The notes beneath the pieces were generated by a model. It ran no database searches and had not been told where the DNA came from. It saw only the letters and a program-made list of their open reading frames with translations. 64,000 bases of DNA, taken from NCBI RefSeq assembly GCF_000374645.1, contig NZ_KB894810.1:62001-126000 (forward strand), written 5' to 3'. Numbering within the stretch: the stretch's first letter is position 1; every line of letters starts with the position of its first letter. Positions 49,150 through 58,739 of the stretch are shown here, one piece after another. The DNA is from Arhodomonas aquaeolei DSM 8974 (GTDB taxonomy: Bacteria; Pseudomonadota; Gammaproteobacteria; Nitrococcales; Nitrococcaceae). The translations under genes were made by a program, and so were the position numbers.

Positions 49150-49986
49150 TCAGCACCGCCCCGCCGCGTAGGCTGCCGGACGCCGGTGCTCGAGGGCGGG
49201 GATACGCCGGCGCGCGGCCGCCACCGCGTCCGGGTCGAACGCCGCGGTCACCGCCCCGGGTCCCTCGCCCTCGGCGAGCACCACGCCCCAGGGATCGACC
49301 ACCAGGCTGTGGCCCCAGGTCCGACGGCCGCCGGGATGGGAGCCGACCTGGCCGGGGGCGAGCAGCCACATGCCGTTCTCGATCGCGCGGGCGCGCACCA
49401 GCACCGTCCAGTGCGCCTGCCCCGTGGGTACGGTGAAGGCCGAGGGCAGCGCCACCAGCTCGCAGCCGGCATCCGCCAGCCACCGGAAGAGTTCCGGAAA
49501 CCGGACATCGTAACAGACCGCCAGGCCCAGCCGACCGAGCGGGGTGTCGACCCAGGCCGGGCGGTCGCCGGGCTCGAAGGTCGCGGACTCGCGATACCCC
49601 TCGCCGGCACCGAGGTCCACGTCGAAGAGATGGATCTTGTCGTAGCGCGCCCGGCAGTGCCCGGTATCGTCGTACACCAGGCAGGCGGCGCGTACCCGCG
49701 CCCCGTCGTCGCCGTGCAGGGGAATGGTGCCCCCCACCAGCCACACGCCGCTGGCCGCGGCGGTGTCGGCGAGCCAGCGCTGGATCGGGCCGTCCCCGGC
49801 ATCCTCGGCCACGGCGAACTTCGCCTGCGCGTCGGCGCCGAGAAAGGCGAAATTCTCGGGCAGCACCACCAGCCGCGCCCCGGCCGCCGCGGCGTCGGCA
49901 ACCGCCGCGGCGGCGGCGTGCAGGTTCGCGGCGACATCGTCACCGGAGTTCATCTCAACGAGCGATACTTGCGCTTTCACCGTCAT
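49150..49986 (-). CDS. Carbon-nitrogen hydrolase (nitrilase superfamily amidase)
   Basis: This 278-residue nitrilase-fold amidase has the Glu-Lys-Cys triad in VVLPENFAFLG, RYDKIHLFDVD and LAVCYDVRFPELFR. The Nit1/deaminated-glutathione amidase branch is the best fit, with omega-amidase as an alternative. The gene begins 32 bases inside the end of yhdP. That start is supported because the N-terminal beta-strand (KAQVSLVEMNSG) aligns with the family. Confidence 0.88.
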   Translation of the reverse strand: MTVKAQVSLVEMNSGDDVAANLHAAAAAVADAAAAGARLVVLPENFAFLGADAQAKFAVAEDAGDGPIQRWLADTAAASGVWLVGGTIPLHGDDGARVRAACLVYDDTGHCRARYDKIHLFDVDLGAGEGYRESATFEPGDRPAWVDTPLGRLGLAVCYDVRFPELFRWLADAGCELVALPSAFTVPTGQAHWTVLVRARAIENGMWLLAPGQVGSHPGGRRTWGHSLVVDPWGVVLAEGEGPGAVTAAFDPDAVAAARRRIPALEHRRPAAYAAGRC

Positions 49987-52900
49987 TCAGCCCCCGTCCG
50001 GGCGTACTCCTGCTCTGGTTCCCCCTGTCGATCTCCAGGGGCTCGGTCTTCGGGTCGTCGAATGACCCCGTGACCCGGTAACGGTAGCGGTTCAGCCGAT
50101 CGACGTCGTCACCGAACACCCGCTGGGCGAGGAAGAGGAGAACGGCCCCCGGCGGGCCACCCGCCAGGCCGCCGATCAGCGGCAGTGCGGAGGAGACGCG
50201 GGGCGTGACCGTCACCGTCTGGTCGAGACGCTGGGTGACCAGGTTCACCGGCCCGGCGATGTCGATCCGCCCCGCCGGCCCCTCCAGGAAGAACTGCTCC
50301 GGCGTGAGCACCCCATCGCTCAGGTTCAGCGCCGCCTTCACCCGGTCGACGGCGAGCCCCTCGTCGGTAACGTCCGAGAAGTCGAGCAGCAGGCGCCGCG
50401 GCAGCAGCGGCAGACTGAGCAGCCCGAGCACCCGGCCCGCCCCGGGCTCCACCGAGGGGAGCACCGCATCCTTGACCTCGAAGCCCACGCGCCCATCCAT
50501 CGTGGCGACCTCCGGCTCCAGAAGCCGGCCCGGCCAGCGCAGGGTCGCATTCAGCCGCCCGGAACCGCCCTCCAGCGCCCCGGGGTAGCCGAGCCGCTCC
50601 AGCGCCGCGCCCGCATTGCTGGCCTGGACCTGGACCTTCAGGCGCACCCCATCGGCCCCGCCCTCACCGGTCACGGTCGCCTCCATTACCGGATTTTCGA
50701 CATGCAGCCGGCGCAGCCGGTTCCCCGCCCCGGGGGGCGCCAGGTCGAGCTCGACGCGGCCGAAGCGGTAGTCACCCACGGTGAGATCACCGACGCGCAC
50801 CTGCGCCGCCGGCAACCGCTCGACCGTCTCCCGCGGCCCGCCACCGCCCTCTCCTCCGCTGTCGACAGGAGACAGGCGGGCGCGCTCGAGGTTGACGGAC
50901 AACGGATCACTCCCGTCCGTCGGTGGGATGCGGAGCTCGCCCAGCAGGTCCGGACCGCTGAACGCGACCCGCCAGCCGCGGTCCTCCGGGCGGGCGGATA
51001 GATCGACGTCGCGGGCCTGGTAGCCGTCCAGGTGCAGATGGGCGACGCGCAGCGAGACCGTCAGCGGCGACGGCAGGGCCTGGACCCCGGCCGGTGCCGC
51101 ACCGGCCAGGCCGCCCGGAGCGAGGGTGTCCAGGCTGCCGGTGATACGCGTGCCGGCCTCCGGCAGGGCCGGCACGTCGCCACCACCGAGGGCAATGGCG
51201 GCGGTGGTCACGTCGGTGCCGTCCAGCGCCAGGCGCAACGCCGCGCGATCGCCCCAGACGACGGAGACCGGACCGGCGAGGCCATTCCGGCCGGCCGCCG
51301 CCTCGGCACGCAGGGCCAGGGCCCCGTCCGCGGCCTTGCCGAAGCCACCGGGCAGATCCACGGCCATGCCGCGCAGATCCGAGCGTACGCTCACGTGCAT
51401 GTCCCCGTCGCGGCCGTGGGGCGGGAAACCGGGGGCGTCGAGGCTCAGGCGCCAGTCCGCCTCACCCTCCGTCCGCCCGGCGAGCGCCGGCATCCCCGGC
51501 AGCAGCTCGGCCACCCCGGCACGCCCTGCGGCGTCGATCATGATGCGCGAGCCGCGACTGTCCAGGCGGGTCTGCGCACTGCTGCGCCAGGGGGCACCGG
51601 CGAAGGTCCCGGTGAGCCCGTCCCAGGCGAGGCCGCGCTCGCTGAAGGCAATACGCCCGGCAACGCCGGTCAGCCGGTAGGGCTCGCCATCGAGCGTGAC
51701 CGTCGCCCCGTCCAGGTCCACGCGGCCGTCGACATCGCCCCGCTCCACCTCCTCGAGGGGCACGTCCAGCTTCAGGGACAGCGGCACCGCCGCATCGCTG
51801 ACGTGCAGGGCGTCGAACAGCGGCGGGGCGTGCGCGCCCACCGGCGAGTCGCGGAGGAAGTCCAGCATGTCCTCCGCCGGGCCGCGGCTCTCCAGCGAGA
51901 GCTGCAGCTGGGCGTGCTTGCCCAGGCGCGGGATGAGCGCCTCGCCGGAGACGAGGTGCGTGCCCTGGTAGGTCCCCGCCTCGGCGGTGACGGTCATGCG
52001 GTCGTTGAGGAAGCGCAGGTCGGCGACACCGTCGCCGATCGCCGGCCACTCGGGGTGGAAACTGAAGCGCACGCCCTCGCCGTGGACGCGCACCCGGAAC
52101 AGCCCCTCGCCGTCGCGGAAGGGCATCGCCCGGAGCGGGCCGTACAGGCGCAGATCGCCGCTGGGCACGCGCCCGTCGACAAAGGCCTGGTCCAGCCAGG
52201 CGACGAGCTTGTCGTCCTTCATCACCCGCGCCGGGATGTAGTGGGAGACCCGCGAGACCACGCCGTCGCGCAGGCTGGCGCTCAGGTCGAGGAAGGGGCC
52301 GTTCTCCATGCCAAGCCACAAGGCTGCGCCGCCGGTGATCGTCCCGTCCGGCGACTCCCACGCCAGCTCGGGGACGTGGATACGCCACAGGCCGTCCTCG
52401 CGGTGGCGCCACTCGCCGCTGACGCGGGCGGCGTCCAGGGGCAGCGGCTCACGGAAGAACGCCGGCAGCCTCAGGGTGCCAGTGCCGGTCCGGAGCTGGA
52501 AGCGTCCGCCCTGGTCGGCGGCCACGAACCGCCCGCTGATCCCGCCGATACCCGGCCAGCGTCCGTTGGCGGTCAGGCCGGCGTCCTTCAGGTTGGCGCT
52601 GACGCGCCAGTCCGTCCCGGAGAGCGAGGCACGCAGGTCGGTGACCGCACCTTCCCCGGAGAGGGACTCCAGCACCTCTGACAACCGCCCGGGCAGCCCC
52701 GGCACTGAGAGCATCAGGGTGCGCAGGGGGCCGACCGCCAGTCGCGGCACGCCCAGCCGCCATTCCCCGGGATCGCGCGCCAGGGCCGCCACCGCCATGA
52801 CCCCGTCGGTGTCGTCGTGACGCCAACGCCAGTCCCACAGGTCCACGCGCCAACCGTCCCCGGCAGGCTGCCAGCGCGCCTGGCCGGTGAGGCGCTGCAC

Positions 52901-53713
52901 GGCAACGCCGTGCAGGGTCATGTCACTGGCGCGCAGGCGGGCACGGACGTCGCTGATCCGGCCCTCCTCGCGCCATGACCACAGCTCCAGGTCCACCCGG
53001 CCACTAAGCCCCTCGGGACGCACCGCCGGCGGCAGCCAGCCGGCAAGCCGCGACAGGCGCGCGGCCCGGGCACGCACGTAGGCCACGCCCTGGCCACCAT
53101 CCGCGGCACCCTGGTAAGCGATGCGGACGTCTCCCTCGACGATGCCCGGGGCCTGGCCCTCGGCGGCGACGCGCAGCTCACCGTCATCGCGCACCAGGTC
53201 GGCACTGACCCCGGTGAGGACGACATTGCGCAACCCGCCGCGGCCGATCAGGCGCACGACCCCGTCGCGCAGTGCGATCCGCGACGGCAGCGCCGCCAGT
53301 GGCAGCGACGCGGATTCCGCCGGCGCGAGCCCGCCGCCGGGCTGCTGAACCAGCGTTAGCGCGCTCCCCTCGGCAGTGATGCGGGAGGCACGCAGCGCCC
53401 CTTCGGTCAGCGAGCGCCACGGGTCGATGTCGACCGTCACCGCCGGCAGCTCCAGCCGGGTGTCACCGCCGCCGATGCGCACGTCGGTGAAGCGCAGCTC
53501 CGGGCGCCAGCCGTTCATGCGGCCGCTGACGCGCCCGACCTCGACCTCACGGCCGAGGGCCTCGCCGGCGAGGCGGGTCAGCGTGTCCTGGTAGCGGTCG
53601 ACATGGCTGACGGCAAGACGCGCCCCCACCCCCGCGAGCGCGACGAGGCCGAGGACCAGGGCGAGGGTGTAGAGGACGATTCCCGTCAGACGGCGTGGCG
53701 GCGTGGTCGGCAC
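49955..53713 (-). CDS. yhdP: AsmA-like phospholipid-transport protein YhdP
   Basis: YhdP is a very large inner-membrane-anchored periplasmic bridge protein that supports phospholipid transport to the outer membrane, redundantly with TamB and YdbH. The 1252 residues have one N-terminal helix (LTGIVLYTLALVLGLVALAGVGA) and long beta-rich repeats. The C-terminal AsmA-like part includes VTPRVSSALPLIGGLAGGPPGAV. GTG 53713 is preferred, with a GGGAG eight bases before it. A TTG at 53737 lacks one. It follows rng by 45 bases and overlaps the amidase gene. Confidence 0.93.
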   Translation of the reverse strand: MPTTPPRRLTGIVLYTLALVLGLVALAGVGARLAVSHVDRYQDTLTRLAGEALGREVEVGRVSGRMNGWRPELRFTDVRIGGGDTRLELPAVTVDIDPWRSLTEGALRASRITAEGSALTLVQQPGGGLAPAESASLPLAALPSRIALRDGVVRLIGRGGLRNVVLTGVSADLVRDDGELRVAAEGQAPGIVEGDVRIAYQGAADGGQGVAYVRARAARLSRLAGWLPPAVRPEGLSGRVDLELWSWREEGRISDVRARLRASDMTLHGVAVQRLTGQARWQPAGDGWRVDLWDWRWRHDDTDGVMAVAALARDPGEWRLGVPRLAVGPLRTLMLSVPGLPGRLSEVLESLSGEGAVTDLRASLSGTDWRVSANLKDAGLTANGRWPGIGGISGRFVAADQGGRFQLRTGTGTLRLPAFFREPLPLDAARVSGEWRHREDGLWRIHVPELAWESPDGTITGGAALWLGMENGPFLDLSASLRDGVVSRVSHYIPARVMKDDKLVAWLDQAFVDGRVPSGDLRLYGPLRAMPFRDGEGLFRVRVHGEGVRFSFHPEWPAIGDGVADLRFLNDRMTVTAEAGTYQGTHLVSGEALIPRLGKHAQLQLSLESRGPAEDMLDFLRDSPVGAHAPPLFDALHVSDAAVPLSLKLDVPLEEVERGDVDGRVDLDGATVTLDGEPYRLTGVAGRIAFSERGLAWDGLTGTFAGAPWRSSAQTRLDSRGSRIMIDAAGRAGVAELLPGMPALAGRTEGEADWRLSLDAPGFPPHGRDGDMHVSVRSDLRGMAVDLPGGFGKAADGALALRAEAAAGRNGLAGPVSVVWGDRAALRLALDGTDVTTAAIALGGGDVPALPEAGTRITGSLDTLAPGGLAGAAPAGVQALPSPLTVSLRVAHLHLDGYQARDVDLSARPEDRGWRVAFSGPDLLGELRIPPTDGSDPLSVNLERARLSPVDSGGEGGGGPRETVERLPAAQVRVGDLTVGDYRFGRVELDLAPPGAGNRLRRLHVENPVMEATVTGEGGADGVRLKVQVQASNAGAALERLGYPGALEGGSGRLNATLRWPGRLLEPEVATMDGRVGFEVKDAVLPSVEPGAGRVLGLLSLPLLPRRLLLDFSDVTDEGLAVDRVKAALNLSDGVLTPEQFFLEGPAGRIDIAGPVNLVTQRLDQTVTVTPRVSSALPLIGGLAGGPPGAVLLFLAQRVFGDDVDRLNRYRYRVTGSFDDPKTEPLEIDRGNQSRSTPGRGLNDGESASIAR

Positions 53714-53758
53714 GCGGGCGGCTCCCTCCCGGGGCAACGGCGCGCCCGGGGGCGCGCA

Positions 53759-55231
53759 CTACATGAGGACGACGTCGAACTGCTCCTGGGTATAGAGCGG
53801 TTCGGCCTGGAACTCGATGGGCTTGCCCACGAATTCCTCCAGCTCGGCGAAGCTGTCGCTCTCCTCGTCGAGCATGAGATCCACCACCTCCTGGGCGGCG
53901 AGCACCAGCAGGCGCTGGGCGTCGAACTGCCGCGCCTCGCGCATGATCTCGCGCGCGATCTCGTAGCACACCGTCTCCGGTGTGCGCAGCGTCCCCCGCC
54001 CGCCGCAGGTGGTGCACGGCTGGCAGAGCAGGTGCTCCAGCGACTCGCGGGTGCGCTTGCGCGTCATCTCCACGAGTCCGAGCGCGGAGACCCCGCTGAT
54101 CTGGCTCTTGGCGTGGTCGCGCTCCAGCGCCTTCTCCAGCGCGCGCAGCACCTGGCGGCGGTGCTCCGACTCCTCCATGTCGATGAAGTCGATGATGATG
54201 ATACCGCCGAGATTGCGCAGCCGCAGCTGGCGCGCGATGGCCTGGGCCGCCTCGAGGTTGGTCTTGAAGATCGTCTCCTCGAGGGTGCGGTGGCCCACGT
54301 AGCCGCCGGTGTTCACGTCGATGGTGGTCATCGCCTCGGTCTGGTCGATGATGAGGTAACCACCGGACTTGAGATTCACCCGCCGGTCCAGCGCCTTCTG
54401 GATCTCGTCCTCGATGCTGTAGAGATCGAAGATCGGCCGCTCGCCCGGATAGTATTCGATATACGGGGCAATTTCGGGAAGGAACTGGCGCGCAAAACCG
54501 ACGACCTTGTCGTAGTTCTCCCGTGAATCGATTCGCACCCGGTCGACCTGGTCGACGAGCAGATCACGCAGCGCGCGCAGCACCAGCGGCAGATCGGCAT
54601 GCACCAGCGAGCCGGGCTGGGCGGCGGCGGCGCGCAGGCGGATCGAGCGCCACAACCGGCGCAGGAAGTCGAGATCCCGGGCGAGGTCGGCCTCGTCCAC
54701 ACCCTCCGCGGCGGTGCGCAGGATGACGCCGGCGACGTCCTCGCCCTCCCCCTCGGCGACGAAACGCTCGCCGAGCTCACGCAGCCGGGCGCGCTCGCCG
54801 TCGTCCTCGATGCGTGCGGAGATGCCCACGGTCGGGTTGCCTGGCAGCAGCACCATGTAGCGCGAGGGCACGGTGATGTGGGTCGTCAGCCGCGCGCCCT
54901 TGGTGCCGATGGGGTCCTTGATCACCTGCACGAGCACGGACTGCTGCTCCTTGAGCAGCCGGGTGATCTCCGGCACCCGCGGCGCCTCCGCCAGGGCCTC
55001 GTCGGCATGGGCGATGTCGGAGGCATGGAGGAAGGCGGTGCGCTCCAGGCCGGCGTCGATGAACGCCGCCTGCATCCCCGGCAGCACCCGGGAAACCGCC
55101 CCCTTGTAGATGTTGCCCACCAGCCCGCGCTTGCGGGCACGCTCGATGTGCAGCTCCTGGAGCGAACCGTTCTCCACCAGCGCCACCCGCGTCTCCCGCG
55201 GGGTGATGTTCATGAGCAGTTCCTGGCTCAC
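53759..55231 (-). CDS. rng: Ribonuclease G
   Basis: This endoribonuclease acts in 16S rRNA 5' maturation and mRNA decay. The 490 residues have an S1-like insert near residues 38-120 (GNIYKGAVSRVLPGMQAAFIDAG), catalytic [12 protein letters not shown] TIDVNTGGYVG and IIIIDFIDM, and the zinc-link CQPCTTCGG. There is no RNase E-like C-terminal scaffold. The GTG start overlaps the maf stop, and the first residues match RNase G. Confidence 0.96.
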   Translation of the reverse strand: MSQELLMNITPRETRVALVENGSLQELHIERARKRGLVGNIYKGAVSRVLPGMQAAFIDAGLERTAFLHASDIAHADEALAEAPRVPEITRLLKEQQSVLVQVIKDPIGTKGARLTTHITVPSRYMVLLPGNPTVGISARIEDDGERARLRELGERFVAEGEGEDVAGVILRTAAEGVDEADLARDLDFLRRLWRSIRLRAAAAQPGSLVHADLPLVLRALRDLLVDQVDRVRIDSRENYDKVVGFARQFLPEIAPYIEYYPGERPIFDLYSIEDEIQKALDRRVNLKSGGYLIIDQTEAMTTIDVNTGGYVGHRTLEETIFKTNLEAAQAIARQLRLRNLGGIIIIDFIDMEESEHRRQVLRALEKALERDHAKSQISGVSALGLVEMTRKRTRESLEHLLCQPCTTCGGRGTLRTPETVCYEIAREIMREARQFDAQRLLVLAAQEVVDLMLDEESDSFAELEEFVGKPIEFQAEPLYTQEQFDVVLM

Positions 55232-55833
55232 GGGCGGCGCCAGTTGGCCAGGTAGTCGATCCCGAACTCGCCGAGCAGATCGCCGGTCTCGAACAGCGGC
55301 AGCCCCATGACCCCGGAGTAGCTGCCGTCGATGTGCTCCACGAACACCGCGCCCCGACCCTGGATGGCATAGGCCCCGGCCTTGTCCGCCGGCTCACCGC
55401 TCGCCCAGTAGGCGTTGCGCTCGTCGTCGGCGATCGAGCGCAGGGTCACGTGGGTGACGGACAGCCGCGTCGCCTCCTCATCGGTGCCGACCAGCGCGAC
55501 CCCGGTGAGCACCCGGTGACACTGCCCGGAGAGGCGTTCGAGCATGTCCATCGCCTCGGCCTCGTCCCGCGGCTTGCCGAAGACCTCGCCGTCGAGCACC
55601 ACCACGGTGTCGGCTCCGAGCACGGGCCGGTCACCGGAGACATTGGCCCGTCCCGCGCGCGCCTTCTCCAGGGCCAGGCGGATGACGAAGACCTCCGGGC
55701 TCTCGCCGGGCTCCAGGGTCTCCTCCGCGTCCTGGGAGACGCTCGCGAACCGCACGCCGAGCTGCTCGAGCAGCTCGCGGCGGCGCGGGGATTGCGACGC
55801 GAGATAGATGTCTACATCAGCCTGCGGGTCCAT
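55228..55833 (-). CDS. Maf/YhdE nucleotide pyrophosphatase
   Basis: Maf-family enzymes hydrolyse non-canonical or excess NTPs (dTTP/UTP for YhdE) and are linked to septation arrest. The 201 residues show the N-terminal LASQSPRRRELLEQLG, the ADTVVVLDGEVFGKP core and YAIQGRGAVFVEHIDGSYSGVMGLPL. The arrangement next to rng and yhdP favours the YhdE type. It overlaps rng by four bases. Confidence 0.93.
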   Translation of the reverse strand: MDPQADVDIYLASQSPRRRELLEQLGVRFASVSQDAEETLEPGESPEVFVIRLALEKARAGRANVSGDRPVLGADTVVVLDGEVFGKPRDEAEAMDMLERLSGQCHRVLTGVALVGTDEEATRLSVTHVTLRSIADDERNAYWASGEPADKAGAYAIQGRGAVFVEHIDGSYSGVMGLPLFETGDLLGEFGIDYLANWRRP

Positions 55834-55863
55834 ACCCAGTCCTCTCGGGTTGTGCGCGCGGGT

Positions 55864-56331
55864 TCAGTCTCGATGATAGGGATGATTGCTGAGAACCGTC
55901 CAGGCGCGGTAGAGCTGCTCTGCCAGGATCACCCGCACCAGCATGTGGGGGAAGGTCAGCGCCGAAAGCGACCACACCAGCCCGGCACGCTGCCGGCACT
56001 CGCGCGCGAGCCCGTCCGCGCCGCCGATCAGGAAGGCGACGTCGTCGCCGTCCATCCGCCATTCGTCCAGGTGCGTCGCCAGCGCCGCGGTGGTCAGCGA
56101 CCGCCCGCCCTCGTCCAGGGCGACGATGCGCGCCCCCTTCGCCGCGGCGAGCAGGCGTTCGCCCTCCTCCGCGGTGGCGCGGGCCGTGTCGCCGCCCCGC
56201 CGGGCGCGGCTCGCGGGGATCTCGACGATCTCCAGCGGCAGCTCCCGGGGCATGCGCCGGGTGAACTCCTCCACCCCCGTCGCCACCCAGCCGGGCATGC
56301 GCTGGCCCACGGCGGCGATGCGCAGCCTCAT
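55864..56331 (-). CDS. rlmH: 23S rRNA (pseudouridine-1915 N3)-methyltransferase RlmH
   Basis: This small SPOUT methyltransferase of 155 residues modifies m3Psi1915 in helix 69 of 23S rRNA. The knotted SAM site includes IVALDEGG and FLIGGADGL, and the C-terminal LSALTFPHMLVRVILAEQLYRA and HPYHRD ending are invariant in the family. It lies nine bases after rsfS. Confidence 0.97.
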   Translation of the reverse strand: MRLRIAAVGQRMPGWVATGVEEFTRRMPRELPLEIVEIPASRARRGGDTARATAEEGERLLAAAKGARIVALDEGGRSLTTAALATHLDEWRMDGDDVAFLIGGADGLARECRQRAGLVWSLSALTFPHMLVRVILAEQLYRAWTVLSNHPYHRD

Positions 56332-56340
56332 GCCGCGCCG

Positions 56341-56733
56341 TCACTCGCCCTGGCCGGCGCCGTCGGCCTCGTCCGCGTCGTCCACCGCCCAGATGTTCTC
56401 CAGGCGGTAGAAGTCACGCACGTCGGCAAGCATGACGTGCACCACGGCCTCGCCGAGATCGACCAGGATCCAGCCCGAGGTCTCATCGCCCTCCCGGCCC
56501 AGGGGATCGTGGCCCGCCTCGCGGGCGCGTTCGACCACGCGGTCGGCGATGCTCTTGAGGTGGCGGCGGGAGGAGCCGCTGGCGAAGACCATGAAGTCCG
56601 TGATTGCGGTGCGCCCGCGCACGTCTAACACGCGGACATCCTCCGCCTTCATGTCCTCCGCCGCATCCACGACCAGGTCGCGGACCGCCTCGGGTTCCAT
56701 CGTCTGATTGGACATGGCCTTCTCGTTGCTCAT
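56341..56733 (-). CDS. rsfS: Ribosomal silencing factor RsfS
   Basis: RsfS binds ribosomal protein L14 and blocks subunit joining in starved cells. ITDFMVFASGSSRRHLKSIAD and GWILVDLGEAVVHVML are family signatures. An acidic tail ends the protein. I place the start at ATG 56733, giving 130 residues. ATG 56715 and an upstream start at 56769 are possible, since no start has a clear ribosome site. It lies between nadD and rlmH, as is usual. Confidence 0.92.
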   Translation of the reverse strand: MSNEKAMSNQTMEPEAVRDLVVDAAEDMKAEDVRVLDVRGRTAITDFMVFASGSSRRHLKSIADRVVERAREAGHDPLGREGDETSGWILVDLGEAVVHVMLADVRDFYRLENIWAVDDADEADGAGQGE

Positions 56734-56796
56734 CGTTGCGGAAACGGTGCATCGCGCCTCACGCGCCACGCACCCCTCGGTGCCCCGGAAGAGGCA

Positions 56797-57453
56797 CTAG
56801 ACCTGGGGATAACCATACCAGCCGTTCTCGGCGATCAGCCGCCATGCGGGCTCGGGCATCAGACAGCGCGCGGACTCGCCGCAGGCGAGCAGCCGGCGCA
56901 CGCCGGTCGCGGAGATGTCGAGCTGGGTGACCGGCATGAACAGGATCCGCCCCGCGGGGGCGTCGCGCAGCGCCGATGCCGAATCCGCGCGGCGCGCCAT
57001 CGCCCACTCGCCGAACCCGCCCCCGAGCCGCGTCGGGTGACCGGGGCGCTCCATCACCACCAGGTGGGCGTAGTCGGTGAGCGCCTCCCAGCGGTACCAG
57101 CGCGGCAGCCCGAGGAAGGCATCACTGCCCAGCGCGAAGCACAGGGGACGCTCGCCGATCTCCTCGCGCAGGGTGCGCAGGGTGTCCACGGTGTAGGACG
57201 GACCACCGCGGTGGAGCTCGCGGTCGTCCACGCGCAGCCCCGGCATCGCCCGCACCGCCTCGGTGAGCACCTCCAGGCGCCGGTGCGGGGAGACCCGCGG
57301 CGGCGGGCGGTGGGGCGGGATGCGTCCGGGCACCAGGCGCAGCTCGGCGAGGTTGAGCGCCTCGAGCAGCTCCACCGCCGGCCGCAGGTGGCCGTAATGC
57401 ACCGGGTCGAAGGTCCCCCCGAGGATGCCCAGGGGCGCGCGGCCCGGGATCAT
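56797..57453 (-). CDS. nadD: Nicotinate-nucleotide adenylyltransferase NadD
   Basis: This transfers AMP to nicotinate mononucleotide in NAD synthesis. The 218 residues show the nucleotidyl-transferase motif [32 protein letters not shown] and the C-terminal [12 protein letters not shown] (ISSTxxR motif). ATG 57453 overlaps the proA stop (ATGA). Upstream frames to 57780 belong to the overlapping proA. Confidence 0.95.
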   Translation of the reverse strand: MIPGRAPLGILGGTFDPVHYGHLRPAVELLEALNLAELRLVPGRIPPHRPPPRVSPHRRLEVLTEAVRAMPGLRVDDRELHRGGPSYTVDTLRTLREEIGERPLCFALGSDAFLGLPRWYRWEALTDYAHLVVMERPGHPTRLGGGFGEWAMARRADSASALRDAPAGRILFMPVTQLDISATGVRRLLACGESARCLMPEPAWRLIAENGWYGYPQV

Positions 57454-58733
57454 TCGCGGATGTGACCGTCGCCGAAGACCACGTACTTCTCCGTCGTAAG
57501 CCCCTCCAGCCCCACCGGTCCGCGGGCATGGAGCTTGTCGGTACTGATGCCGATCTCTGCGCCGAGCCCGTACTCGCCGCCGTCGGCGAAACGGGTCGAG
57601 GCGTTGACCATCACCGATGCCGAGTCCACCTCGCGGAGGAAGCGCTGGGCGTGGCTCCAGTGCTCGGTAACGATGGCGTCGGTGTGGTGGGAGCCGTAGC
57701 GCTCGATGTGCTCGATGGCGGCATCCAGGTCGTCGACGACGCGCACGGCGAGGACCGGCGCGAGGTATTCCGTGGCCCAATCCTGCTCGGTTGCCCCGGC
57801 CATCGCGGGGACCGCGGCGCGGGCACGCTCGCAGCCGCGCAGTTCCACGCCGGCCTCGCCGAAACGCGCAGCCAGCCCCGGCAGCAGCGTACCGGCGACG
57901 GCCTGGTGGACCAGCAGGGTCTCCATGGTGTTGCAGGTGCCGTAGCGCTGGGTCTTGGCGTTAAAGGCGACACGGTCGGCCTTGGCGAGGTCGGCATGCT
58001 CGTCCACGTATACGTGGCAGACGCCGTCCAGGTGCTTGATCATTGGCACCGTGGCGTCGCGCATGATGCGCGCGATCAGCCCCTTGCCGCCCCGCGGCAC
58101 GAGCACGTCGACGTACTCGTCCATGGTGATGAGCGCGCCCACGGCGGCGCGGTCGGTGGTGGTCACCACCTGCACCGCGGTCTCGGGCAGCCCGGCGGCG
58201 GCAAGCCCCTCGCCGATGCACGCGGCGATGGCCCGGTTGGAGTGGATCGCCTCGGAGCCGCCGCGGAGAATCACGGCGTTGCCGGACTTCAGGCACAGGC
58301 CGGCGGCGTCGGCGGTCACGTTGGGGCGCGACTCGTAGATGATGCCGACCACGCCGAGGGGCACGCGCATCTTACCCACCCGGATCCCGGAGGGCATGCT
58401 GTTGACCTCGCGCATCGCGCCTACCGGGTCCGGCAGCGCCGCGATGTGGCGCAGGCCGGCGGCCATGTCCGCGATGCGCGCGTCGGTGAGCTCCAGCCGG
58501 TCCAGGAGTGCGGCGTCCAGGCCCGCCGTCCGGCCCGCCTCCAGGTCCTTCGCGTTCTCGGCGCGCAGCTGCGGGGCCGCGGCCTCGATGGCGTCCGCGG
58601 TCGCCTGCAGGGCGTGGTTGCGCGGCCCCGGCTCCACCCGGGCGAGCGCCCGGCCGGCCTCGCGGGCCGCCCGGCCAAGGCCGGTCATGTACGCATCGAT
58701 GTCGAGATCCGTTCGCTCCGCGCTTGCACTCAT
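57450..58733 (-). CDS. proA: Gamma-glutamyl phosphate reductase
   Basis: This is the NADPH-dependent second step of proline synthesis, reducing gamma-glutamyl phosphate. The 427 residues resemble aldehyde dehydrogenase. The catalytic cysteine is in [15 protein letters not shown], with [13 protein letters not shown] and the C-terminal [24 protein letters not shown] signatures. It sits between holA and nadD, six bases after holA. proB is not in the window. Confidence 0.96.
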   Translation of the reverse strand: MSASAERTDLDIDAYMTGLGRAAREAGRALARVEPGPRNHALQATADAIEAAAPQLRAENAKDLEAGRTAGLDAALLDRLELTDARIADMAAGLRHIAALPDPVGAMREVNSMPSGIRVGKMRVPLGVVGIIYESRPNVTADAAGLCLKSGNAVILRGGSEAIHSNRAIAACIGEGLAAAGLPETAVQVVTTTDRAAVGALITMDEYVDVLVPRGGKGLIARIMRDATVPMIKHLDGVCHVYVDEHADLAKADRVAFNAKTQRYGTCNTMETLLVHQAVAGTLLPGLAARFGEAGVELRGCERARAAVPAMAGATEQDWATEYLAPVLAVRVVDDLDAAIEHIERYGSHHTDAIVTEHWSHAQRFLREVDSASVMVNASTRFADGGEYGLGAEIGISTDKLHARGPVGLEGLTTEKYVVFGDGHIRE

Positions 58734-58739
58734 CGCTGG

